Shown here: piece after piece, positions 37,358-46,704 of the stretch
Layout of the letters: every line of letters begins with the position of its first letter
Position numbering within the stretch: the first letter of the stretch is position 1
Assembly (NCBI RefSeq): GCF_023618015.1
Contig: NZ_JAJKBJ010000011.1
Coordinates: 62,001 to 126,000, forward strand
Direction: 5' to 3'
DNA: 64,000 bases
Source of the DNA: Legionella maioricensis
GTDB lineage: Bacteria > Pseudomonadota > Gammaproteobacteria > Legionellales > Legionellaceae
Notes under the pieces: model-generated
What the model saw: the letters and a program-made list of their open reading frames with translations, nothing else
The model's database searches: none
What the model was told of the DNA's origin: nothing
Made by a program: the position numbers and the translations under genes

Positions 37358-37948
37358 ATGCAACACCTAATCAATGCCTCAACGATTACTGCTCTTCATG
37401 AACAGTGCATCATCCAATGGAAATCTTTAGGAATTAAATACCAACATAAAGAATTTTACCAGTTGGTGGAAGAGAATCATGCTTTTAATTTTCAATTATG
37501 GCATGCCGAAGATCGTGCACGTCGCGATGATATGGGTCATGAATTTGTTTACCAAGCGAAACGGGAGATAGATACCTGTAATCAGCTTAGAAACAATCGC
37601 ATGGAAGCGATGGATGAGTGGCTTTTCAAAGCGTTACAACCCGAAAAACCGGAGCAATGCCCGGTAAACTCCGAATCGCCAGGAATGATAATCGACAGAC
37701 TTTCTATTTTATCACTTAAATCATATCACATGGCTTTACAGACCAACCGTCAGGATGTAAGTGAAGAACATAGGAAAACCTGTGCTTATAAACTAGAAAC
37801 CATACACCAACAATTAGAACAATTAAGTCTTTGTTTAAGACAATTGCTTGATGAGATACAAGCCAAAAGTCGTACTTTTAGAATATATCATCAATTTAAA
37901 ATGTATAATGATCCTACCCTAAACCCCGAATTGTACCGTCAGGACTAG
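37358..37948 (+). CDS. DUF4254 family protein
   Basis: A 196-residue soluble helical protein with the family pattern: FNFQLWHAEDRARRDDMGHE, AKREIDTCNQLRNNRMEAMDE and MIIDRLSILSLKSYHM. Function unknown. In other bacteria such genes often accompany glycosyltransferases, which are absent here. Its last 35 bp overlap the end of the convergent membrane-protein gene. Confidence 0.8.
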   Translation: MQHLINASTITALHEQCIIQWKSLGIKYQHKEFYQLVEENHAFNFQLWHAEDRARRDDMGHEFVYQAKREIDTCNQLRNNRMEAMDEWLFKALQPEKPEQCPVNSESPGMIIDRLSILSLKSYHMALQTNRQDVSEEHRKTCAYKLETIHQQLEQLSLCLRQLLDEIQAKSRTFRIYHQFKMYNDPTLNPELYRQD

Positions 37949-39920
37949 CATCACGGGAGATTAAACAAGCGTCGCTTTCAGAGCGGTGGAGAGAGGCTTT
38001 AGTTTCAAAAAAACCAAAGATGGAACGGCTGGAATCGAAACGAAACTGGGAATCATTCCGGGACTTAAATTGCTGGATTGATTCCCCTGGCACTTTGGTT
38101 GTTGATGCGTCCTTAGCATTCTTGCTGATTTTAATAAGTTCCAGTTTAATATCCGCGGTTCCCTTCTTATCTGTTGACTCGTGCAAAGATGATAATTCCC
38201 CTTTCTCTGGCCCCTTTGCTGATCGCTCACGCGGTATTACCGGTTCCGGGGCCAGACTTACCGCAGGTTGATCCTGACCTAAAGGGACGCGTCCAAAACC
38301 GCGAGCTAAAGCCCTAAGTCCCAGGATAATGCCAAATATAAGCGCACTAAACACCGAGAAAATCTGCATAGCACTACTATCATGATAATGGCCCTGCTCA
38401 TCCTTGGACTGTAAAAAAAAGCCGAAAAAACTGATAATCTTTTGTCCCTTACCAAAGCCAGAAAATGTAGATCGCACTACCTCAGAACGGTCTTGCACGG
38501 AGGATTGAGGGGATGCTTCAACCGCTATGCCCTCATCCAATATCTCACGAAAAACGTCTTTTTCAACCCAGCAGTCCAGATCCTGATTCAGCTTTATGCT
38601 GTTTCTCAGTGCAACCAATAGCTCAGGAAGTTCAGCTTGAGCCTTTTCTTTCTGTAAATGTTGATAATTGGTTATTAAGGAATGAATGATACAAGTGGTG
38701 ATAAAAACCAGGCCAAGAGAGACACAAACAACCAATAATGCTGGAGGGAAAACCCAACCGCTGAGCGTTAATATAGAGCCCACTAAAAATAAAATACTGG
38801 CAAGTGCGCCATAAACATATAGGCCGTTTTTTAAACCTAACAAAACTGCAGAAAGATAAGTACGTGTCGATCGCTCACGCAATATCTTACGCTGTTCTTC
38901 AAACTGGGTAAGTAAATAATTAAGCTCATTTTTTAAAAGACTCAGCTGAATAAGGTCATCATCACTCTTATCTGTTTTTTTCTGCAAGGCAAGCAATTTT
39001 GCATAAACAGTTTCGGTTTCTTTTGCGACAAGCTCTAATCTACATTTAGTTTGGGTAATAAGTAACCTGAGCTGAAAATCATACTCCTCATAGATCCGGG
39101 TAATAATACAAGCCACCGTATAAAAAACACACATCGCCACCATATAAAAAAGCAGCGGCGAGGAGAGTATCGCCAGACTTAAAACACCAACATAAAGATA
39201 TAAACCATCGATAGCTCCCCCGAGCCCTACCGCTAAAAAAGCAAAAATACGCGTATCAACATCTTGTTCCTGAATGTCCTGAGCATATAATTTACTTTCT
39301 TCGTAGGTTAGCGACAGTAATTGCTTTATTTCATCCTTTAACCTTACATTGGCACTCATCATTGATTTGCGGGGTTCTGTTACCAGATAACGGACCAAAA
39401 ATCGGTTCGCTGCGGCAAAAATACCCAGAATAACCCCAACTGGAATAATGAGAAAATTAATATCAACGGCACCAAGCAAACCAAATGCGACTATTGCACT
39501 GCGCCATCCTTTATAAGCATTCTTTAAACCTTTCATGATGTCGCGAAAATACGGCCAGGCCGTTGCGATCATTTTTTTATAATTATCGCCCGTTTCGTTA
39601 TCAAATTTAGCCGCCAAAACAGAAAAACTAATCAAGAACAACGATTCTAACGTCATTGCAGCGATGCCACCGGGTGTCATCATCAGGTCATGCATTGCAT
39701 CGTTACTGCTATTGGCAAAAAATACGTCCAGGAAATATTTGAACATACTGTAGGAGGAACTTAAGGAATCACAAACGGCGTAACCGTAATAGATAGAGCG
39801 ATCGTTATCGAGTTCTTTAGCAATGATACGACTTTGCGCGTCAATACGGCCAGCAATTGCTAGAATGAAGACTAAATCTGTGGGCGTTGAAGCTTGACTA
39901 TCATCACTCTTAAGAGACAT
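37914..39920 (-). CDS. 668-residue multi-pass membrane protein of unknown function
   Basis: No family recognised. Hydrophobic pairs lie near residues 75-105, 145-180, 225-275, 355-415 and about 525-545. Between the third and fourth pairs (about 285-350) there is a charged, probably coiled-coil stretch. The last 120 residues are hydrophilic, rich in Ser/Lys/Arg and probably disordered. This architecture is common among Legionella orphan membrane effectors, which is the only hint of function. Convergent 35-bp overlap with the DUF4254 gene. Confidence 0.75.
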   Translation of the reverse strand: MSLKSDDSQASTPTDLVFILAIAGRIDAQSRIIAKELDNDRSIYYGYAVCDSLSSSYSMFKYFLDVFFANSSNDAMHDLMMTPGGIAAMTLESLFLISFSVLAAKFDNETGDNYKKMIATAWPYFRDIMKGLKNAYKGWRSAIVAFGLLGAVDINFLIIPVGVILGIFAAANRFLVRYLVTEPRKSMMSANVRLKDEIKQLLSLTYEESKLYAQDIQEQDVDTRIFAFLAVGLGGAIDGLYLYVGVLSLAILSSPLLFYMVAMCVFYTVACIITRIYEEYDFQLRLLITQTKCRLELVAKETETVYAKLLALQKKTDKSDDDLIQLSLLKNELNYLLTQFEEQRKILRERSTRTYLSAVLLGLKNGLYVYGALASILFLVGSILTLSGWVFPPALLVVCVSLGLVFITTCIIHSLITNYQHLQKEKAQAELPELLVALRNSIKLNQDLDCWVEKDVFREILDEGIAVEASPQSSVQDRSEVVRSTFSGFGKGQKIISFFGFFLQSKDEQGHYHDSSAMQIFSVFSALIFGIILGLRALARGFGRVPLGQDQPAVSLAPEPVIPRERSAKGPEKGELSSLHESTDKKGTADIKLELIKISKNAKDASTTKVPGESIQQFKSRNDSQFRFDSSRSIFGFFETKASLHRSESDACLISRDASPDGTIRGLG

Positions 39921-40176
39921 GCGTGCACGTTAGGGGCATCAGCTAAAGATTGCTCGCCATTGTATGGGATTATGGCCCTTGATGTCAATAAAATTTTCAT
40001 CCTGAACCAAAAAAATACAATTAAGCTCAGCAATCTGCAATTTTATCACAGGAAACCAATAAAAATATAATAAATTTCCAAAATTTATTTCACTAAACTC
40101 ATTCTCAGACTGTGACTTAAGGCACAAACCTGCTACGATACTGCACCAAAATATATAACTCAGGTAAGAGGATTAA

Positions 40177-40695
40177 ATGAGATCGATAATTGCTCTCTTT
40201 ATTTTTATGTCACTATTGACTGGAACCCTTATGGCAAAAAGTGAACCGCAAATTTATGGTTATGTTGAAAAAGCGACCTTAATTGATAAAAACCTGACTT
40301 TGTCAGCAAAATTGGATACCGGGGCCAAATCTGCATCTTTAAATGCGACTAACATTACTGAGATTGATGTTAAAGGTGTTCCGTATTTACGCTTTACCGT
40401 CCCGACTAAAGAAGGGGATCAGATTTTTGAATGCGAATACATAGGCAAAGTAAAAATTAAAGTTCGAGCCAGTGAAGCCAATCCCGGGTTATTAAAATCA
40501 AAGCCAATGAAACGCCCTGTTGTACTACTCAATATCAAATTAGGTGATAAGGTCAGAGCGATCCAAGTTAATTTAACCAACCGTAAACGCTTCCTGTATC
40601 CGTTACTGCTAGGGAGAGATGCCATTATTGATTTTAATGGAGCAGTCGATCCAGCCCTTACTTTCACTGTCAAATCTCTGAGCCCTAAGAAATAA
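40177..40695 (+). CDS. exported retropepsin-like aspartic protease (pfam05618 type, RimB-like)
   Basis: A 172-residue protein with a signal peptide (1-20, ending TLMA) and one aspartic protease half. Active-site motif KLDTGAKSASL holds Asp47 and the distal LLGRDAIIDF is the second retropepsin landmark. Members are annotated ATP-dependent zinc proteases, but the motif is that of a homodimeric aspartic protease. It forms an operon with the next two genes (TAATG overlap). Its target is unknown. Confidence 0.85.
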   Translation: MRSIIALFIFMSLLTGTLMAKSEPQIYGYVEKATLIDKNLTLSAKLDTGAKSASLNATNITEIDVKGVPYLRFTVPTKEGDQIFECEYIGKVKIKVRASEANPGLLKSKPMKRPVVLLNIKLGDKVRAIQVNLTNRKRFLYPLLLGRDAIIDFNGAVDPALTFTVKSLSPKK

Positions 40696-42221
40696 TGAAA
40701 AATAACAAACGTCATGTTTATGGCCTAATAATTACCCTACTTCTTGTAGGGTCAAGTCTTTTCCTATACAGGCACTTCGCTTTAGATGTCCCTTTAACGG
40801 ATGCTGAAACAATAAACAGCTGGATGGTAGAGTCCAATTTACGCTTTATTGCCGATAACAATACGCCTATTAAAGCGAGCTTTACCATTCCATACTTGCC
40901 CCCTCATTTTGCTATACTTGATGAATACTTTGTCTCCAGAAGCTATGGCGTCACCACCAACTTAAACGGTTATAACCGTGAAACAGTATGGTCCATCAGA
41001 AGAAGTCATGGACCGCAATCACTCTACTATAGAGCAATTATTCGCCAAACAGAGAGTGATGAATCAACATTACCCAAGCCTTCGGCTGTTAAATCGCAAA
41101 CCCTTGATGAGAGTCAAAAGTCCGCTGTTGAAACCATTACCAACCAAGTACGGCAATCTTCCGCTGACATTCAAACATTTGCCCAAAGCACGGTTAAAGA
41201 ACTCAATAAAAAGGATGGCAATGCCAAACTTTTAGTTGGCAATGAATTCGATGATGAAGGGATTATTAAAGCAACCATTCTGATTCTTAATCAGTCTAAA
41301 ATTTTTGCCATGCCCGTCAAAGGAATTTATCTAAACCAAAAAAGCAAAGCGGATTTAAAGTCTTTTCTGGCTGTTTTTAATGGTAAAAACTGGATTTATA
41401 TCAACCCGCGTACGGGTGGCGCAGGCTTGCCAAAAGAGTTCCTTATTTGGCAATACGGTAATGAAGCGTTATTTGATGTCGTAGGAGGCTCAAAAGCTCA
41501 ATTCTCATTGACTGTATCACCAACCCCTATTAATGCATTAAGTGTTGCTAAAGCCAGGGGATTACAATCCGATTCACAACTTCTCCGGTTTTCACTACTG
41601 CAACTTCCGGTTAATGTGCAGGCTACCTATAAAATTTTATTAACTGTACCTATTGGTGCCTTCATCATCTTAATCCTGCGCAATTTTATAGGGATTAAAA
41701 CCTTTGGTACCTTTATGCCAGTACTGATCGCTTTAGCATTTAGAGAAACCCATGTAATTTGGGGTATTTGTCTGTTCGTTATTATTGTATCGTTTGGCTT
41801 ATTAGCCCGCTTTTATCTTGATCAATTGAAATTGCTGCTGGTACCCAGGCTTGCAGCCATTTTAACCGTGGTTATTCTATTGATGATTTTTATTAGCGTC
41901 GTCAGTCAAAATCTCGCTCTTGATGCAGGAATGTCTGTTGCCTTATTCCCTATGGTTATTTTAACAATGACTATAGAACGCATGTGTATTACCTGGGACG
42001 AACGGGGCGCATCGGAAGCGATAAAATCAGGCATAGGAAGTCTGTTTGCCGCAGTGATATCTTACTGGGCGATGAGTTATGAACCGCTGCAATATCTGAT
42101 TTTTGCCTTCCCTGAACTTCTTTTAATTCTTTTAGCCCTGATTTTATGGTTTGGACAATATCGTGGATATCGCTTATTTGAATTAAAACGGTTTAAAGTA
42201 CTGGCAAGAGATATAAAATGA
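40695..42221 (+). CDS. inactive transglutaminase fused to a 7TM domain
   Basis: A 508-residue membrane protein. One N-terminal transmembrane segment (about 10-27), a periplasmic transglutaminase-like region (about 30-310) without an obvious Cys-His-Asp triad, and six or seven C-terminal membrane helices (about 315-495). This is the inactive transglutaminase-7TM family always found beside an ATP-grasp ligase and a retropepsin-like protease. It overlaps both neighbours by 1-4 bp, so the three products are likely made together and may form one complex. Confidence 0.85.
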   Translation: MKNNKRHVYGLIITLLLVGSSLFLYRHFALDVPLTDAETINSWMVESNLRFIADNNTPIKASFTIPYLPPHFAILDEYFVSRSYGVTTNLNGYNRETVWSIRRSHGPQSLYYRAIIRQTESDESTLPKPSAVKSQTLDESQKSAVETITNQVRQSSADIQTFAQSTVKELNKKDGNAKLLVGNEFDDEGIIKATILILNQSKIFAMPVKGIYLNQKSKADLKSFLAVFNGKNWIYINPRTGGAGLPKEFLIWQYGNEALFDVVGGSKAQFSLTVSPTPINALSVAKARGLQSDSQLLRFSLLQLPVNVQATYKILLTVPIGAFIILILRNFIGIKTFGTFMPVLIALAFRETHVIWGICLFVIIVSFGLLARFYLDQLKLLLVPRLAAILTVVILLMIFISVVSQNLALDAGMSVALFPMVILTMTIERMCITWDERGASEAIKSGIGSLFAAVISYWAMSYEPLQYLIFAFPELLLILLALILWFGQYRGYRLFELKRFKVLARDIK

Positions 42222-43165
42222 TTAGTCTTTTTCGTCGTTTGAAAAATCATGGGGTTTTAAGTATTAATCAGCGGAACACTGATTTTGTGCTCCGTTATAA
42301 CCCAAGGAAATTATTTCCTTTAGTCGATGATAAGCTGAAAACCAAAAAACTGGCATTAAAAGCAGGAATTGCCGTCCCTCCTTTATATGACATTATAGAA
42401 ACAGAGCAACAGATCAAAACCATAGAAGAGCGTTTTGCTCCTTATAACGACTTTGTAGTCAAACCCGCTCGTGGCTCGGGTGGTGATGGTATTTTAGTTT
42501 TTAAAGACAAGGTCTATGGACGTTATCGGCAAATTAATGGCAAATTAACCACCGTTCAGGAACTGAGTTATCACCTGTCCTGTTTATTGTCCGGTGCCTA
42601 TAGCCTGGGTGGTTCATCGGATTATGCCATCATTGAAAAACGAGTTGTGGTTGACCCTATATTTGCCGAAGTAAGTTATGAGGGCATTCCTGATATTCGC
42701 ATTATTACTTTATTGGGCTACCCGGCGATGGCCATGGTAAGACTTCCTACTCGATTATCAGGTGGTAAAGCCAATTTACATCAAGGGGCAATAGGTGTTG
42801 GTGTTGATCTGGCAACCGGAAAAACCCTGGGGGGAGTCTTTCATAATGACACCATTGATTATCACCCTGACACTTTAAATCCAATTGTCGGTATCGAAGT
42901 GCCTTATTGGAATAAGATTCTTGAAATTGCGTCAAGTTGTTATGACTTAACCGGCTTAGGTTATCTTGGCGTAGATATTGTCCTTGATAAAGATCAAGGA
43001 CCTTTAATGCTGGAGCTTAATGCTCGTCCCGGCTTGAATATTCAAATCGCCAATAGAGAGGGGGGATTAAAGAGATATCGCGCCATAGAGGCTCATTTTA
43101 AAGATCATCCTAAACAATCAACAGCAGAAAAAGTAGCTTTCAGCCGTGAGCATTTTGCGCGTTAG
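42218..43165 (+). CDS. alpha-L-glutamate ligase-like ATP-grasp protein (RimK-related)
   Basis: A 315-residue cytoplasmic ATP-grasp enzyme of the RimK-related ligase group. Landmarks: KTKKLALKAGIAVPPLYD, VVKPARGSGGDGILVF (ATP loop), RLPTRLSGGKANLHQGAIG and the metal-binding MLELNARPGLNIQIAN. Substrate is not known; glutamate ligation is inferred from the family. It ends the three-gene operon and is convergent with an exported gamma-glutamylcyclotransferase-like gene. Confidence 0.88.
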   Translation: MISLFRRLKNHGVLSINQRNTDFVLRYNPRKLFPLVDDKLKTKKLALKAGIAVPPLYDIIETEQQIKTIEERFAPYNDFVVKPARGSGGDGILVFKDKVYGRYRQINGKLTTVQELSYHLSCLLSGAYSLGGSSDYAIIEKRVVVDPIFAEVSYEGIPDIRIITLLGYPAMAMVRLPTRLSGGKANLHQGAIGVGVDLATGKTLGGVFHNDTIDYHPDTLNPIVGIEVPYWNKILEIASSCYDLTGLGYLGVDIVLDKDQGPLMLELNARPGLNIQIANREGGLKRYRAIEAHFKDHPKQSTAEKVAFSREHFAR

Positions 43166-43203
43166 CTTGGGAAGTAAGAAGCTATTACTTTTTTCAAGAC
43201 ATA

Positions 43204-43956
43204 TCACCCATTAATACTGCCTTCGATGACGATACTATTAAAAGAATCGGCCACTTCTTCTGATAATAATTTATCAATAGCAGCTGCCTCAGGCGTAGAA
43301 GACCAAGGTCTTCTAGGATGAATTCGATCATTAACCCATTGGGGAGACCAATCAGAAGTAGTAGTAATGCATTGTCGAGCATAATCGCTCAGGTGATATT
43401 TTTTTTCCATTTGAATACATCCCGATAAAAAAATGTCCACGTAACTTTGGACAATAGGATACTGTTTGTTGGCTAGAGCAATTTGCTCTGGTTCAGGCAC
43501 ATAAATCCAATATTGAGCTTGTGGCAGTGGATCTGCCGTCAGTGGTTGGATACTGTTTAACTCAACAAGCTGACGACAATAGCCTTGTTCTCGCTCATCA
43601 ATGGCCAATAATTCATTAGAGTCAGGAAGATTGAAGACAACGCCATTTATTCTTTGGTTTACAGCAGACTTAATTCCAAGAAAAGTAGCACTATATTTCG
43701 CAGCAGGCCCCTTCAAAAACCAGCCACGTTGATAACCAGTAATAGTGACAGGAATATTGTCACCGGAATTCTTTGCTGAGGTTTTTTTTGAGTCTTCTGA
43801 CATCAAGGAGCCATAGCCCACAATATATTGTGGCTGAGATGGATTAATGGGGGGATGGCAACTCCTCATTGCCCTAGCTTGTGCAAGAGGGCTTACTAAA
43901 AATAAGGTAATAACAAAAATCTTAAGTCGTAAACAGCCAGCTAGACGGGTCAACAT
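43204..43956 (-). CDS. exported gamma-glutamylcyclotransferase-like protein
   Basis: About 250 residues. A signal sequence (MLTRLAGCLRLKIFVITLF, then LVSPLAQARA) precedes a GGCT-like domain: YIVGYGSLMSEDS is the substrate loop and AIDEREQGYCR contains the expected catalytic-type glutamate. Secreted members are unusual, as most GGCT enzymes are cytosolic. ATG 43956 is preferred over an upstream TTG. It faces the glutamate ligase-like gene tail to tail. Confidence 0.78.
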   Translation of the reverse strand: MLTRLAGCLRLKIFVITLFLVSPLAQARAMRSCHPPINPSQPQYIVGYGSLMSEDSKKTSAKNSGDNIPVTITGYQRGWFLKGPAAKYSATFLGIKSAVNQRINGVVFNLPDSNELLAIDEREQGYCRQLVELNSIQPLTADPLPQAQYWIYVPEPEQIALANKQYPIVQSYVDIFLSGCIQMEKKYHLSDYARQCITTTSDWSPQWVNDRIHPRRPWSSTPEAAAIDKLLSEEVADSFNSIVIEGSING

Positions 43957-44078
43957 ATTATTTCTTCGCAACAAAAGAGGAATAATTGTACACTAAGTAC
44001 AAAATATCTCAACATGCCCTTATCAATTAGATCATGCTTTAACCGTCCATGCTTCATTGTAGGGCCACTTGGTAACCG

Positions 44079-44276
44079 TTATCGATAGCCAAATGAAGAG
44101 TTATAATTCTCAGATAAGGACTCCTCATCATCCATTGATGCATCTTGCTCTGGCAAAGGAAGGTGTAGGGAATGTCTTCCTGCCTGAATGATGGAGAGGA
44201 TGGCATCTACTGCAATGTCTTCTTTATTTTCCAAGATGGCTTCATCATATGCGGCTTGCTCCTCTTGGGTTAGCAT
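44079..44276 (-). CDS. small acidic orphan protein (65 residues)
   Basis: An acidic hydrophilic peptide with no recognised family. The frame is open upstream of ATG 44276 back to the ubiI stop codon, in the same frame as ubiI, and the intervening codons look protein-like (LLETIRLPLFREQ). The ribosome binding site is weak (GAGAG). It may be a small cotranscribed gene using a non-ATG start, or a remnant of a longer gene. Confidence 0.4.
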   Translation of the reverse strand: MLTQEEQAAYDEAILENKEDIAVDAILSIIQAGRHSLHLPLPEQDASMDDEESLSENYNSSFGYR

Positions 44277-44327
44277 CGTTTGCTCTCGGAATAAAGGAAG
44301 TCTAATAGTTTCTAGAAGACGCCATCC

Positions 44328-45488
44328 CTAGCCCGATGCGTGCTGAATGAATAACCGTTTCAGGGGGGTAATTCCATTACAAATACGTAAGCCTAAACCA
44401 CGAAGAGCAGCAACCGGGGCCAATGAATAACCAAATAACCATTTGAAGCCTTCCATCAATAAAATAATTTGCCAGACTGCAGATTTACGTTCTCGTTGAT
44501 AAGCATTCAATATCTTTCTTGATGGCAAGGCACCATTTGAAGCCTCCAAAAGCTGCAGCCAACAACGCACGTCAGCCAAGCCCACATTCAGCCCCAAGCC
44601 GGCCAAGGGATGAATGGTATGAGCAGCATCGCCAAGAAGTAACCAACGATTACCGCTATATTGCTTTACATGCCTCATTTGCAAAGGAAACTGGTAGCGG
44701 GTACTCACCAAGGTAACGTGGCCTAAATATGCAGCGAAGGCCTGAGTTAGCTCCGCATTAAACGCCTCTTCATCAAGAGCGATTAACTGTTGAGCCCTTT
44801 CTGCGTTCGTTGACCAAACAATGGAGCATTGATGGGGATCCGATAACGGTAAAAAAGCCAAAGGTCCATCAGGATTAAAGACTTGGTAGGCTGTTTGCTG
44901 ATGAGTCTTTTCAATTTGGACAGTCGCAACCAAGGCTTTTTGGTGATAAGGCCAGGTGGTTAACTCTACATTAAGTTTTTGACGAGTAGGTGAATTGGCA
45001 CCATCAGCAATCATTAATAACTGCCCGCTCCAAACCACGTTTTGACTGCTAATCTGCACGCCTTGTATCGAACTACATACCTCATCCACCGAACAATGGG
45101 GGAACAAACTGATCTTTTCTTCGCTAATTATCTGCTGCAAAAGCGCTTGTTTTAATACCGACTCCTCTATAATCGCACCTAAATCAGGTGCCGCAATAGA
45201 TCTTGAATCAAAGTCTATAGAGGCTCCATTAACCCCGTCCCAAACATGCATCTTCTTATAGGGGGAAACTCGCGAGGCATCCAGGTGTTGCCATACACCA
45301 AGCTCAAGCAATAAAGCTTGTGACGCTTTGTTGATGGCATAAACTCGCGAATCAACCCCTGAGGTATCTGCCTTTAATGTCCCTGCATCAATTACTGCAA
45401 CCGTATAATGATGCTGAGCCATGGCTAAAGCTGCGGTTAAACCAACGATTCCGCCACCAACGATCAGCACATCAAAATGTTGGCTCAT
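44328..45488 (-). CDS. ubiI: UbiI/VisC-type FAD-dependent hydroxylase
   Basis: A 386-residue flavin monooxygenase of ubiquinone biosynthesis. FAD-binding motif VLIVGGGIVGLTAALAMA is at the N-terminus and the second FAD motif LLGDAAHTIHPLAGLGLNVG near residue 280, with the UbiH/UbiF/VisC signature. ATG 45488 follows GGAG with a 6-base spacer; ATG 45512 lacks one. Overlaps ubiH by 17 bp. Which ring position it hydroxylates cannot be read from sequence, so UbiF is an alternative name. Confidence 0.85.
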   Translation of the reverse strand: MSQHFDVLIVGGGIVGLTAALAMAQHHYTVAVIDAGTLKADTSGVDSRVYAINKASQALLLELGVWQHLDASRVSPYKKMHVWDGVNGASIDFDSRSIAAPDLGAIIEESVLKQALLQQIISEEKISLFPHCSVDEVCSSIQGVQISSQNVVWSGQLLMIADGANSPTRQKLNVELTTWPYHQKALVATVQIEKTHQQTAYQVFNPDGPLAFLPLSDPHQCSIVWSTNAERAQQLIALDEEAFNAELTQAFAAYLGHVTLVSTRYQFPLQMRHVKQYSGNRWLLLGDAAHTIHPLAGLGLNVGLADVRCWLQLLEASNGALPSRKILNAYQRERKSAVWQIILLMEGFKWLFGYSLAPVAALRGLGLRICNGITPLKRLFIQHASG

Positions 45489-46704
45489 TTCTATCTCCGA
45501 GGTAAGGGACATCTACAGTCTCCAAAGCAATTTCACAAACCAAGTCCGGGGTAAAACCACCAAAGCCTCGGGCATAACGCGCCAAACAGTTTTTTAAAGC
45601 TGGAATATTGTCGATCGCAATCAGGCCAATATTGCGTACCAACCCCATTCCAGGTAACCGGCTGGTAAATACTTGAATTAAACCATCAGTGAAACGCGTA
45701 ATGACTTGCTGATCATGGCGTCTTAATTGCAAATACTGCTGCAACATTTCTTCATTCAAACCCTGTTTGCTAATACATTGCGCCAAAGTTGCCGCATCTC
45801 GTAGTCCCAGGTTAAAGCCTTGCCCAGCAACGGGGTGGAGGGTATGCGCAGCATTTCCTACAAAAACAACAGGCCATTTTATCTGTTGTGGCATCAGCAC
45901 TTGTTTCAATGGGTAGCTGTGCCGTTTTCCGACTTTAACCAATCGGCCTAATCGATAACCAAAAGCCTGCTGTAATTCTTTAAGAAAAGCAGCCTCAGTT
46001 AATGCCATCAATTGCTCTGCCTTTTTAGGAGACATAGCCCAGACTAAGGACATACGGTTATCCTGCATAGGCAACAGTGCCAAAGGTCCATGGGCGGTGA
46101 AGCGCTCATAAGCCCGGTGTTCATGCGGTTTCACCAAACCCACATTAGCCACTATAGCCTGTTGATTGTAACTCTTGATTTTAGCGGGCAAATCACAAAA
46201 GCGGCGCACCACCGATTCAGCCCCGTCAGCTGCCACGATTAATTGAGCTGCAATCTGCACGTCACCGGTATCAGTACTTACCGTCACGGTTTTAGCAGCA
46301 AGATCTAAAGAAGTTACCGTAGCAGGAGCCATCAGCTGTTCTTTAGCTAATAATTGATGTAACGCTAAATTAATGTGTTGCATTTCAACTACATAGCCCA
46401 GGGGATTATCTGCATCCCCCTGTAATCGCGATACGCCAAAACGATGCTGATCAGAAACATGGATCATATCAATGGCCGTAGCATATTCTTTAAGAATATC
46501 CCATACGCCCAACATGTTTAAAATACGTTTGGTTGCTGGTGATAAGGCTAACGATCGCGCATCAAAATCGGGATTTACCTTATCGCTAAACGGTTTAGCC
46601 TCAACCAACAAGGTATTGAGCCCTAAACCTTGCAATGCAAGCATTAAGGTAGCTCCAGTTAGCCCCCCACCGATGATCAGTATGTCAACCTGTTTTTTAG
46701 CCAC
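45472..46704 (-). CDS. ubiH: UbiH-type FAD-dependent hydroxylase
   Basis: A 410-residue paralogue of the next gene, second flavin monooxygenase of the coenzyme Q pathway. ILIIGGGLTGATLMLAL binds the FAD ADP moiety and VGNAAHTLHPVAGQGFNLG is the second motif. GTG at 46704 is the start, overlapping the pepP stop by 8 bp with GAGG nine bases upstream. The order ygfB-pepP-ubiH-ubiI is the same as in E. coli, which supports the assignment. Confidence 0.92.
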   Translation of the reverse strand: MAKKQVDILIIGGGLTGATLMLALQGLGLNTLLVEAKPFSDKVNPDFDARSLALSPATKRILNMLGVWDILKEYATAIDMIHVSDQHRFGVSRLQGDADNPLGYVVEMQHINLALHQLLAKEQLMAPATVTSLDLAAKTVTVSTDTGDVQIAAQLIVAADGAESVVRRFCDLPAKIKSYNQQAIVANVGLVKPHEHRAYERFTAHGPLALLPMQDNRMSLVWAMSPKKAEQLMALTEAAFLKELQQAFGYRLGRLVKVGKRHSYPLKQVLMPQQIKWPVVFVGNAAHTLHPVAGQGFNLGLRDAATLAQCISKQGLNEEMLQQYLQLRRHDQQVITRFTDGLIQVFTSRLPGMGLVRNIGLIAIDNIPALKNCLARYARGFGGFTPDLVCEIALETVDVPYLGDRNEPTF

